DNA from: Rhodoplanes sp046000175
GTDB taxonomy: Bacteria > Pseudomonadota > Alphaproteobacteria > Rhizobiales > Xanthobacteraceae
Assembly: GCF_046000175.1 (NCBI RefSeq)
Contig: NZ_JBEOMB010000047.1
Coordinates: 39,487 to 103,486, forward strand
Direction: 5' to 3'
DNA: 64,000 nucleotides
Positions 41,970 to 49,468 of this stretch are shown here, piece after piece (position 1 is the first letter of the stretch; each line of letters starts with the position of its first letter). The translations under genes and the position numbers were made by a program. A model generated the notes under the pieces. It had not been told where the DNA came from. It did not search any database and worked only from the letters and a program-made list of their open reading frames with translations.

Positions 41970-43004
41970 ATGATCCGAGAGCGTCGTCTGCGTGCGCAAG
42001 GTCCGTGCGAGCATCGGGCGCGAGAGCGTGGCTCGCGCACCGCCCGCGCCGCCGCGCTGGGCCTCGCGCTGGCCTCGCTGGTCGTGCTCGCCGGCCCGCT
42101 GACGACGACGGCCCGGGCCGCCGATCCGGTCTATCCGCCCGGCCTCAAGCTCGGCCTCGTCCCCACCGGCAGCCTCAAGGCGAGCGAGAAGTTTCCAGGC
42201 TTCGAGGACGACGACACCGGCGCCTCGGTGCTGATGCTGGAGGTGACGGGCCAGAGCCTCGCCGACACGGCCAAGCAGATCTCCCGCGACCGCATCAAGA
42301 AGCAGGGCATCGTCGAGGAGACGCGCGAGAGCTTCCCGGCCGGCGGCGAGGGCACCCTGGTGGCCGGTCGCCAGGAGGCGGACGGCAAGAAGGTCCGCAA
42401 GTGGATCCTGGTGGCGCCGGCCGGCGAGGCCGCCGCCCTGGTCGTCGTCCAGGTGCCGGAGGACGCCGCCAAGACCTATCCGGACGCGGCGGTGCGCAGC
42501 ATGCTGGCGTCGGTCGCGCGGCGCGACGCGGTGCCGATCGAGGAGCAGCTGAGCCTGCTGCCGATCCGGATCGACGAGCTCTCCGGCATGCGGCCGGTGC
42601 GGGTCATCGGCGGCGCCGGCGCGGTGCTGACCGAGGGGCCGAAGGACACGCTGGACGCCACCGAGCAGCCCATGATGCTGGTCTCGGTCGGCCGCGGCGG
42701 GCCGGAGGAGACGGCGGCGCGCGACACCTTCGCCCGCAACCTGCTGGCCGGCTTCGGCGGCTACAAGGATCTGCGGGTGGTCAACGCCGAGATGCTGCGG
42801 CTCGGCGGCGGCAGCGCCAACACCCACCAGGTGATGGCGGAGGGCAAGGATCCGAAGACCGACGCGACGATCAAGCTCGTTCAGTGGATCCGTTTCGGCT
42901 CCGGCGCCTATCTGCGCATCCTCGGGGTCGCCCGCGACGACGCCTGGTCGAACGCCTTCCCGCGCTTCCGTGCCGTGCGCGACGGGGTCAATCCGCGCGG
43001 CTGA
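41970..43004 (+). CDS. Exported protein of unknown function
   Basis: This 344-residue protein has an Arg-rich N-terminus followed by a signal helix (about 25-50; AAALGLALASLVVLAGPLTTTARAA) ending in an AxA-like cleavage site. The mature part has PPGLKLGLVPTGSLKASEKFPGFEDDDTGAS, then RIDELSGMRPVRVIGGAGAVLTEG, a two-repeat layout of mixed alpha/beta folds. A C-terminal WIRFGSGAYLRILGVARDDAW is also present. I know of no named domain for it. It is probably periplasmic or a surface protein. A start nearer the helix is possible. It is convergent with grpE. Confidence 0.75.
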   Translation: MIRERRLRAQGPCEHRARERGSRTARAAALGLALASLVVLAGPLTTTARAADPVYPPGLKLGLVPTGSLKASEKFPGFEDDDTGASVLMLEVTGQSLADTAKQISRDRIKKQGIVEETRESFPAGGEGTLVAGRQEADGKKVRKWILVAPAGEAAALVVVQVPEDAAKTYPDAAVRSMLASVARRDAVPIEEQLSLLPIRIDELSGMRPVRVIGGAGAVLTEGPKDTLDATEQPMMLVSVGRGGPEETAARDTFARNLLAGFGGYKDLRVVNAEMLRLGGGSANTHQVMAEGKDPKTDATIKLVQWIRFGSGAYLRILGVARDDAWSNAFPRFRAVRDGVNPRG

Positions 43005-43079
43005 GGCCGGGCCAGCCGCGCCGGCGCGCGGCGCCGAGCCGAGCGACGTTCGGCGCCGTGGGGCGAAACGTCCGTCCGA

Positions 43080-43835
43080 TCAGGTCGTGGTGCCGCCGGG
43101 CGGGAGACCCTCGCCGGCGGCCGGGGCCGTCGCTTCGCCGGCCGCCCCGCCGGGGGCGACCTTCGGGCCGCCCTTCGACACGCCGACCAAGGCGGGGCGC
43201 AGCACCCGCTCGCCGATCATGTAGCCGGCCTGGACGACCTGGACGACGGTGCCGTTCGGGGTCGTCTGATCCGGAATCTCGAACATCGCCTGGTGAACGT
43301 TGGGGTCGAACTTCTGGCCCTGCGGGTCGAACTTCTTCACCCCGTTGCGCTCGAAAGCCTTCAGGAGCTCGCGCTCGGTCAGCTCGACGCCTTCGAGGAA
43401 GCTCTTCACCGGCGCCGGCAGCGTGTCGCGGCTCTCGGCGCTCACCGCCTCCAGGGCGCGGCGGAGATTGTCGGCGACGGCGAGCATGTCGCGGGCGAAG
43501 CCCGAGATGCCGTAGGTGCGGGCGTCGGCGACCTCGCGCTCGGTGCGCCGGCGCAGATTCTCCATCTCGGCCAGCGTGCGCAGCAGCCGGTCCTTGTGCT
43601 CGGCGGCCTCCTTGGCGAGCGCCGCGACGTCCACGCCCGGGTTTTGCCCGGCGGCGGGATCCTGACCCGAGGGGTTTTGCCCCGAAGGATTTTGCCCGGC
43701 AGGATTTTGCGGGCCGGCCGCGGCCTCGGCCTTCGCCGCCGTCGCGGCATAGGCGGCACTGGCCGCAGCGGTCTCCGGGGCGCTCGCGCTCGTCGCCTCG
43801 TGGGCGGGCGCGGCGCCGGCCTTGTCGTCGGTCAT
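43080..43835 (-). CDS. grpE: Nucleotide exchange factor GrpE
   Basis: The 251-residue DnaK co-chaperone releases ADP from DnaK. The core lies at about 70-225: a long coiled-coil helix (HKDRLLRTLAEMENLRRRTEREV), then DNLRRALEAV, FLEGVELTERELLKAFERNGVKKFDP and the beta-wing DQTTPNGTVVQVVQAGYMIGERVLRPALVGVSKG. The first 70 residues are unusual: Ala-rich, then a run of NPxGQ repeats (about residues 43-67), which are not part of the family. The gene follows hrcA on the same strand, 125 bp later, the standard hrcA-grpE order. Confidence 0.96.
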   Translation of the reverse strand: MTDDKAGAAPAHEATSASAPETAAASAAYAATAAKAEAAAGPQNPAGQNPSGQNPSGQDPAAGQNPGVDVAALAKEAAEHKDRLLRTLAEMENLRRRTEREVADARTYGISGFARDMLAVADNLRRALEAVSAESRDTLPAPVKSFLEGVELTERELLKAFERNGVKKFDPQGQKFDPNVHQAMFEIPDQTTPNGTVVQVVQAGYMIGERVLRPALVGVSKGGPKVAPGGAAGEATAPAAGEGLPPGGTTT

Positions 43836-43960
43836 GGCGATCCGTCCGTCTGTACGTTGATCCGGTTTCGCCCCCGCATATCGGGCCGCCGCGCGGGGAA
43901 ATCAAGGATTTCGGCCGCGGGCCGGGCCGGCCGCGCGGGAGGCGCACCGCCGGCGGGGGC

Positions 43961-45034
43961 TCACCCCCCGAGCATCCGGCCGATCACGCGGGCCGTGTAG
44001 TCGACCATCGGGACGACGCGGGCGTAGTTGAGGCGGGTCGGGCCGATCACGCCGATGACGCCGACGATGCGGCCGGTGCTGTCGCGGTAGGGCGCGATGA
44101 TGGTCGACGAGCCCGACAGCGAGAACAGCTTGTTCTCCGAGCCGATGAAGATGCGCACGCCCTCCGCCGATTCGGCCCGGCCGAGCAGGTCGACGAGGCC
44201 GCGCTGGGTCTCCAGCTCGTCGAACAGCTGGCGCACCCGCTCGAGGTCCTCCAGCGCGTGCAGGTCCTCCAGGAGATGCGCGTGGCCGCGCACGATCAGC
44301 TTGCGGTCGTCGCCGTCGCCGCCCGACCAGCTGGCGAGCCCGGCCGCGACGATCTTTTGCGTGAGCGCGTCGAGCTCGGCCTTGCCGGCGGCGAGCGCCT
44401 GCTCGAGCGCCGTGCGGGCGTCCAGAAGCGTCTGGCCGCGGATGTGGCGGTTGAGAAAGTTGGTCGCCTCGACCAGGGCGGAGCTCGGCAGGCCGGGCGG
44501 CAGGTCGAGGATGCGGTTCTCCACCTGGCCGTCCTCGGCGACCAGCACCACCAGCGCCCGGGTCGGCTCCAGCCGGACGAACTCGATGTGCTTGAGGCGG
44601 GCGTTCGCCTTGGTGGTGAGCACCACGCCGGCGGCCCGGGTGAGGCCCGACAGCATGGTCGAGGCCTCGGTGAGCACGCCCTCCATGGAGCGGCCGGCGC
44701 CCGCCACCTGGGCCTCGATCGAGCGGCGCTCGTCCTCCGGCAGGTCGCCGACCTGCATCAGCGCGTCGACGAAGAAGCGCAGCCCGAACTCGGTCGGCAG
44801 CCGGCCGGCCGAGGTGTGCGGGGCGTAGATGAGGCCCGCCTGCTCCAGGTCCTGCATGACGTTGCGCACCGAGGCGGGCGACAGCGTCATCGGGATCAGC
44901 CGCGCGAGGTTGCGCGATCCCACCGGCTCGCCGGTGGCGAGATAGCTGTCGACGATCCCGCGAAAGATCTCGCGGGAGCGCTCGTTGAGCTGGACGAGGC
45001 TGGGGCTGGCGCCGATCGGAAGGTCCTGGGACAC
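43961..45034 (-). CDS. hrcA: Heat-inducible transcription repressor HrcA
   Basis: This 357-residue repressor of heat-shock operons has an N-terminal winged helix (about 15-90; SREIFRGIVDSYLATGEPVGSRNLARLIP, then SPASVRNVMQDLEQAGLIYAPHTSAGRLPTEFGLRFFVD) and the HrcA core with an inserted dimerisation domain (SENKLFSLSGSSTIIAPYRDSTGRIVGVIGVIGPTRLNYARVVPMVDYTA). It binds CIRCE palindromes with help from GroEL. I saw no CIRCE element in front of hrcA or grpE here. It is divergent from rph, with 261 bp between. Confidence 0.96.
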   Translation of the reverse strand: MSQDLPIGASPSLVQLNERSREIFRGIVDSYLATGEPVGSRNLARLIPMTLSPASVRNVMQDLEQAGLIYAPHTSAGRLPTEFGLRFFVDALMQVGDLPEDERRSIEAQVAGAGRSMEGVLTEASTMLSGLTRAAGVVLTTKANARLKHIEFVRLEPTRALVVLVAEDGQVENRILDLPPGLPSSALVEATNFLNRHIRGQTLLDARTALEQALAAGKAELDALTQKIVAAGLASWSGGDGDDRKLIVRGHAHLLEDLHALEDLERVRQLFDELETQRGLVDLLGRAESAEGVRIFIGSENKLFSLSGSSTIIAPYRDSTGRIVGVIGVIGPTRLNYARVVPMVDYTARVIGRMLGG

Positions 45035-45295
45035 GGGGCTTGGCTCGGGCTCGCGCGGGACTGACGGGTTCGGCCTCCAGATTTGTCCCTCGGCCCGGGG
45101 GAGCGCAAGCCGCCGGGCGATCGCGACCGGGGACCGCGGACAGCCGGCCCTTGCCGCCCGGGGTCCGGCGACCTAAAAGCGAGCCGCGATCGTTTCGCCC
45201 GCGGCGCCGCCGCGCGGCCGATCGCGCCATGCCCACAGCGACCCGTCCCCGGCGACCTCGCCGTCCGTTCCGTCGCTTCGCCCGAGGAGCCGTCC

Positions 45296-46009
45296 ATGCG
45301 TCCGAGCCACCGCCAGCCCGACGAGCTGCGTGCCGTCTCGCTCGAACGCGCCGTGGTGAAGTATGCCGAGGGCTCCTGCTTCGTGAAGTTCGGCGACACC
45401 CATGTGCTGGTCACCGCCACCCTGGAGGACCGCCTGCCGCCGTGGCTCAAGGGCCAGGCGCGCGGCTGGGTGACGGCCGAGTACGGCATGCTGCCGCGCG
45501 CCACCTCGGAGCGCACCCGGCGCGAATCCGCGGCCGGCAAGCAGTCGGGCCGCACCGTCGAGATCCAGCGGCTGATCGGCCGCTCGCTGCGCGCCGTCCT
45601 CGACCTCGAGGCGCTCGGCGAGCGCCAGATCACGGTCGACTGCGACGTCATCCAGGCCGACGGCGGCACCCGCACGGCCTCGATCACGGGCGCCTGGGTG
45701 GCCCTGCACGACTGCCTCGCCTGGATGAAGGCGCGCGACATGCTGCGCGGCGAGGTCTTGCGCGATCACGTCGCGGCGGTGTCGTGCGGCGTCCACAACG
45801 GCCTCGCCGTGCTCGACCTCGACTATGCCGAGGACTCGCAGGCCGACACCGACGCCAACTTCGTGCTGACCGGCAACGGCGGCATCGTCGAGATCCAGGG
45901 CACGGCAGAGCGCGAGCCGTTCAGCGAGGCCCAGTTCCTCAGCCTGCTGGCGCTCGCCCGCAAGGGCGTCGGCCGGCTGGTCGAGCTGCAGAAAATGGCG
46001 GTGATGTGA
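45296..46009 (+). CDS. rph: Ribonuclease PH
   Basis: This 237-residue phosphate-dependent 3' exonuclease trims tRNA 3' ends. It begins MRPSHRQPDELRAVSLERAV and shows GSCFVKFGDTHVLVTATLEDR, AEYGMLPRATSERTRRES, GRTVEIQRLIGRSLRAVLDL, DCDVIQADGGTRTASITGAWVAL and EIQGTAEREPFS. All key residues for phosphate and RNA binding appear intact. The ATG at 45296 has GAGGAG ten bases upstream. The rph-rdgB-hemW order, here with a palindromic repeat inserted after rph, is common in alphaproteobacteria. Confidence 0.97.
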   Translation: MRPSHRQPDELRAVSLERAVVKYAEGSCFVKFGDTHVLVTATLEDRLPPWLKGQARGWVTAEYGMLPRATSERTRRESAAGKQSGRTVEIQRLIGRSLRAVLDLEALGERQITVDCDVIQADGGTRTASITGAWVALHDCLAWMKARDMLRGEVLRDHVAAVSCGVHNGLAVLDLDYAEDSQADTDANFVLTGNGGIVEIQGTAEREPFSEAQFLSLLALARKGVGRLVELQKMAVM

Positions 46010-46036
46010 GATCGGATCGGGCGGATATCCGGGTCG

Positions 46037-46139
46037 GTCATTCCGGGGCGGCGCACCGCGCCGAACCCGGAATCCAGCCGCGGATTCGGTGCTCCTGGCT
46101 GGATTCCGGGTTCGCACCTTCGGTGCGCCCCGGAATGAC
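46037..46139. repeat. Family A intergenic palindromic repeat, copy 4
   Basis: It opens GTCATTCCGGGGCGGCGC and closes GTGCGCCCCGGAATGAC, with CGGAATCCAGCC and GGCTGGATTCCGGGTTCGC arms. It is inserted inside the rph-rdgB gap of a probable operon, so it may also act as a stem-loop in the shared transcript. Confidence 0.8.
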
Positions 46140-46163
46140 GCCGAACAGATCGCCGGGCGTCCG

Positions 46164-46811
46164 ATGAGCGAGACGGCGCATCGTGTGCTGACCGGCCGGC
46201 TGGTCGTCGCGACCCATAATGCCGGCAAGCTGCGCGAGATGCGCGAGCTCTTGGCACCCTACGGCATCGAGGCCGTGTCGGCCGGCGAGCTCGGCCTGCC
46301 GGAGCCCGACGAGACCGGCACGACCTTCGTCGAGAACGCCCACATCAAGGCGGCGGCGGCAGCCCACGCGACCGGCCTGCCGGCCTTCTCGGACGACTCC
46401 GGACTCGTGGTCGACGCGCTCGACGGGGCGCCCGGCATCCACTCGGCCCGCTGGGCCGGCCCGGACAAGGACTTTCCCCGGGCGATGGCCGACATCCACG
46501 CGAAGCTCGTCGAGCGCGGCGCGACGGCGCCCGCGCAGCGCCGCGCCCATTTCGTCTCCGCCCTGTGCCTCGCCTGGCCGGACGGCCACCGCGAGGATTT
46601 TCTCGCGCGTGTCGACGGCGTGCTGGTGTGGCCGCCGCGCGGAACCCTCGGCTTCGGCTACGATCCGATGTTCCTGCCCAACGGCCACGATCGAACCTTC
46701 GGCGAGATGCCGGCCGAGGAGAAGCATGGCCTGCCGCCCATCGGAAAAGGCCTCTCGCATCGGGCCCGCGCCTTCGTGATGCTGGCGGAGGCGTGCCTTG
46801 AGCGACGCTGA
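46164..46811 (+). CDS. rdgB: dITP/XTP pyrophosphatase
   Basis: This 215-residue enzyme removes deaminated purine nucleotides from the pool. The family signature starts LVVATHNAGKLREMRELLAP, then ETGTTFVENAHIKA, FSDDSGLVVDALDGAPGIHSARWAG and FGYDPMFLPNGHDRTFGEM. The ATG at 46164 is followed by a short leader. The gene ends inside the start of hemW (14-bp overlap), so the two are translationally linked. Confidence 0.96.
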   Translation: MSETAHRVLTGRLVVATHNAGKLREMRELLAPYGIEAVSAGELGLPEPDETGTTFVENAHIKAAAAAHATGLPAFSDDSGLVVDALDGAPGIHSARWAGPDKDFPRAMADIHAKLVERGATAPAQRRAHFVSALCLAWPDGHREDFLARVDGVLVWPPRGTLGFGYDPMFLPNGHDRTFGEMPAEEKHGLPPIGKGLSHRARAFVMLAEACLERR

Positions 46812-48003
46812 CCTCATGGAGCGCGCCGTGCTGGATCGCGTGACCGAGCCCCGCGAGGACGTGCCCTTCGGGGTCTACGTCCATTGGCCGTTCTGCCTGT
46901 CGAAGTGCCCGTATTGCGACTTCAACAGCCATGTCCGCCATGTCGCCGTGGAGCAGGACCGCTTCGCCCGCGCCTTCGCGACCGAGATCGCCACCACGGC
47001 GGAGCGGATCGGGCGCCGCACCGTGTCGACCATCTTCTTCGGCGGCGGCACGCCCTCGCTGATGAAGCCGGAGACGGTCGGCGCCGTGCTCGACGCCATC
47101 GCGAGGCACTGGACCGTGGCGCCGAACGCCGAGATCTCGCTCGAGGCCAACCCGACCTCGGTCGAGGCGGAGCGGTTCCGCGGGTTTCGCACGGCGGGAG
47201 TGAACCGGGTTTCACTTGGCGTCCAAGCATTGGACGATGATTCGCTAAAGGCGCTGGGCCGGCTTCACACGGCCGCAGAAGCCATGGCGGCGGTCGGCAC
47301 GGCGCGAAAAATCTTCGACCGCTACTCGTTCGATCTGATCTATGCCCGCCCGGGCCAGGGCGTGGCGGCGTGGGCGTCCGAGCTGCGCCGCGCCATCGCC
47401 GAGGCGGCCGAGCATCTGTCGCTCTACCAGCTCACCATCGAGCCCGACACGCCGTTCGAGGCGCTGGAGCGGGCCGGCAAGCTCGCCGTGCCGGGCGACA
47501 CGGTGGCGCGGCATCTGTTCGACATCACCCAGGAGGTCTGTGCCGCGGCCGGCCTGCCGGCCTACGAGGTGTCGAACCACGCCCGCCCGGGGGCCGAGTG
47601 CCGGCACAACCTCGTCTACTGGCGCTACGGCGAATATGCCGGCATCGGCCCGGGCGCCCATGGCCGCCTGCTCGACGCCGCCGGCGGCCGCTTCGCCACG
47701 GCGACCGAGAAGCGCCCCGAGGCGTGGCTGGCCAATGTCGAGGACCACGGGCACGGCTTGGTGGTCGACGAGGCGGTGACGCGGCCCGAGCAGGCCGACG
47801 AGTTCCTGCTGATGGGGCTGCGGCTCACCGAAGGCATCGACCCGAAGCGGTTCGAAAAGATCGCCGGCCGCCCGCTCGACCCGGCCCGCATCGCCGACCT
47901 CATGTCCTACGGCTTCGTCGAGACGATGCCGAACGGCCGGCTGCGCGTCACCCGCTCCGGCTTCCCGGTGCTCGACGCCGTGGTGGCGGATCTCGCGGCC
48001 TAG
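46798..48003 (+). CDS. hemW: Radical SAM protein HemW (haem chaperone)
   Basis: This 401-residue protein is related to the oxygen-independent coproporphyrinogen III oxidase HemN, but of the HemW type that delivers haem. The radical-SAM cluster motif is CLSKCPYCDFNSH. STIFFGGGTPSLM, SLEANPTSVEAERFRGFRTAGVNRVSLGVQALDD and DLIYARPGQ follow, and the HemN_C domain is near the end (DEFLLMGLRLTEGID). It lacks the N-terminal extension of true HemN. The start seems to be TTG at 46798, with GGAGG seven bases before; the first ATG is at 46816. It overlaps the end of rdgB. Confidence 0.93.
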   Translation: MSDADLMERAVLDRVTEPREDVPFGVYVHWPFCLSKCPYCDFNSHVRHVAVEQDRFARAFATEIATTAERIGRRTVSTIFFGGGTPSLMKPETVGAVLDAIARHWTVAPNAEISLEANPTSVEAERFRGFRTAGVNRVSLGVQALDDDSLKALGRLHTAAEAMAAVGTARKIFDRYSFDLIYARPGQGVAAWASELRRAIAEAAEHLSLYQLTIEPDTPFEALERAGKLAVPGDTVARHLFDITQEVCAAAGLPAYEVSNHARPGAECRHNLVYWRYGEYAGIGPGAHGRLLDAAGGRFATATEKRPEAWLANVEDHGHGLVVDEAVTRPEQADEFLLMGLRLTEGIDPKRFEKIAGRPLDPARIADLMSYGFVETMPNGRLRVTRSGFPVLDAVVADLAA

Positions 48004-48176
48004 ACGCGCGCCGGCGCCGGCTGCCGCGCCTCCTATGGCGACTTTCCGACCCTATCCCCCGCTGCGTCCGGCCCTTGACGGTCGATGGTTAATCGCGCCT
48101 TAACCTCGCCCCCTCTAAGCTTCACCCCGACGTGGCTGCGCCGTCCGGCGCGCCCGCCCACGAGCCGCACGATCCG

Positions 48177-49406
48177 ATGTCCATGACCTCCGCCGCCAGT
48201 GCGCCCTCGGCCTCGCCCGCGAGGCCGCCCGAAACCCGCTCGCCCTTCGTGCGGCTCACCGAGCTGCTCGCGGGCGTCGTGCCGGCGCAGGCGCCCATCA
48301 ACCTGTCGATCGGCGAGCCGCAGCATCCGATCCCGCCCTTCGTGAAGGACGCGCTCGTCGCCGATCTCGCCTCGCTCGGCCGCTACCCGGCCGGCAAGGG
48401 CACGGATTCTTTCCGCGAGGCCGCCGCCGGCTGGCTGACGCGCCGCTACGGCCTGCCGCGCGCCGTCGACGCGGCGAGCGAGGTGCTGGTCCTGTGCGGC
48501 ACGCGGGAGGGCCTGTTTCTCGGCGCCATCGCGGCGAAGCGCTGGGTCGAGGCGCGGCGCGGCCCGCTGCCCGGCAAGCCCGCCATCCTGGTGCCGAACC
48601 CGTTCTACGCCGCCTATCCGGCCGGCGGCACGGCGGCCGACTGCGACGTCGTCTACATGCCGGCCTGGAAGCAGAACGGCTTCCTGCCCGACCTCGACGC
48701 GCTCGACGACGCGCTGCTCGCCCGCACCGTGGCACTCTACATCGCCTCGCCGGCCAACCCGCAGGGCGCCGTCGCCGATCTCGACTACCTGGCCCGCCTG
48801 CTGGCGCTCGCCCGCAAGCACGGTTTTCTCGTCTTCGCCGACGAGTGCTACTCGGAGATATATACGCGCGACGCACCGCCCGGGATTCTCCAGGCGGCCG
48901 GTGCCGACTTCTCCAACGCGGTGGTGTTCCAGTCGCTGTCGAAGCGCTCGAACCTGCCCGGCCTGCGCGTCGGCTTCGCGGCCGGCGACGCGGCGTTCCT
49001 GCAAAAGTTCCTCGATCTGCGCAACGTCGCGGCCCCGCAGGTGCCGGGCGTCGCCCAGGCCGTGGCCGCCGCTGCCTACGCGGACGAGGACCATGTGGAA
49101 GAGAACCGCCGGCTCTACGCGCGAAAATTCGACCTCGCCGACCAGATCGTCGGCGATCGCTGGGGCTATGTGCGCCCCGCCGGCGGCTTCTATCTGTGGC
49201 TCGACGTCGCCGCGCTCGGCGGCAGCGAGGCCGTGACGCTGAAGCTGTGGCGGGACGCCGGCGTGCGCGTGCTGCCGGGCCGCTACATCGCGCGCGACCA
49301 GGCCGACGGGTCCAATCCGGGGGCCGACTACATCCGGCTCGCGATGGTTCAGAACGAGGAGACCACGGCCGAGGCGCTGCACCGCCTCGTCGCCGTGCTG
49401 GGCTGA
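48177..49406 (+). CDS. Class I/II aminotransferase, probable succinyldiaminopimelate transaminase
   Basis: The PLP enzyme has about 409 residues. Blocks are INLSIGEPQHPIPPFVKDAL, YPAGKGTDSFREAAAGWL, LVPNPFYAAYPAG, ASPANPQGAV, VFADECYSEIY with the PLP-stacking Asp, and the Schiff-base Lys in SLSKRSNLPGLRVGF. The DapC group in alphaproteobacteria looks like this (NPFY and SKRSNLPG), so a role in lysine and cell-wall diaminopimelate synthesis is likely but not certain. The ATG at 48177 is chosen; ATG 48183 is close. It is 62 bp upstream of ftsK. Confidence 0.88.
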   Translation: MSMTSAASAPSASPARPPETRSPFVRLTELLAGVVPAQAPINLSIGEPQHPIPPFVKDALVADLASLGRYPAGKGTDSFREAAAGWLTRRYGLPRAVDAASEVLVLCGTREGLFLGAIAAKRWVEARRGPLPGKPAILVPNPFYAAYPAGGTAADCDVVYMPAWKQNGFLPDLDALDDALLARTVALYIASPANPQGAVADLDYLARLLALARKHGFLVFADECYSEIYTRDAPPGILQAAGADFSNAVVFQSLSKRSNLPGLRVGFAAGDAAFLQKFLDLRNVAAPQVPGVAQAVAAAAYADEDHVEENRRLYARKFDLADQIVGDRWGYVRPAGGFYLWLDVAALGGSEAVTLKLWRDAGVRVLPGRYIARDQADGSNPGADYIRLAMVQNEETTAEALHRLVAVLG

Positions 49407-49468
49407 GCTCGGGATTTTGAGACACGGCGGCCGCATTCCGCGGCCGCCCGGGCAGACACGGGGACGCA

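Noticed and set aside
43836..45295. Search for a CIRCE element near hrcA and grpE
   Set aside because: No TTAGCACTC-N9-GAGTGCTAA-like sequence was found in either promoter gap.
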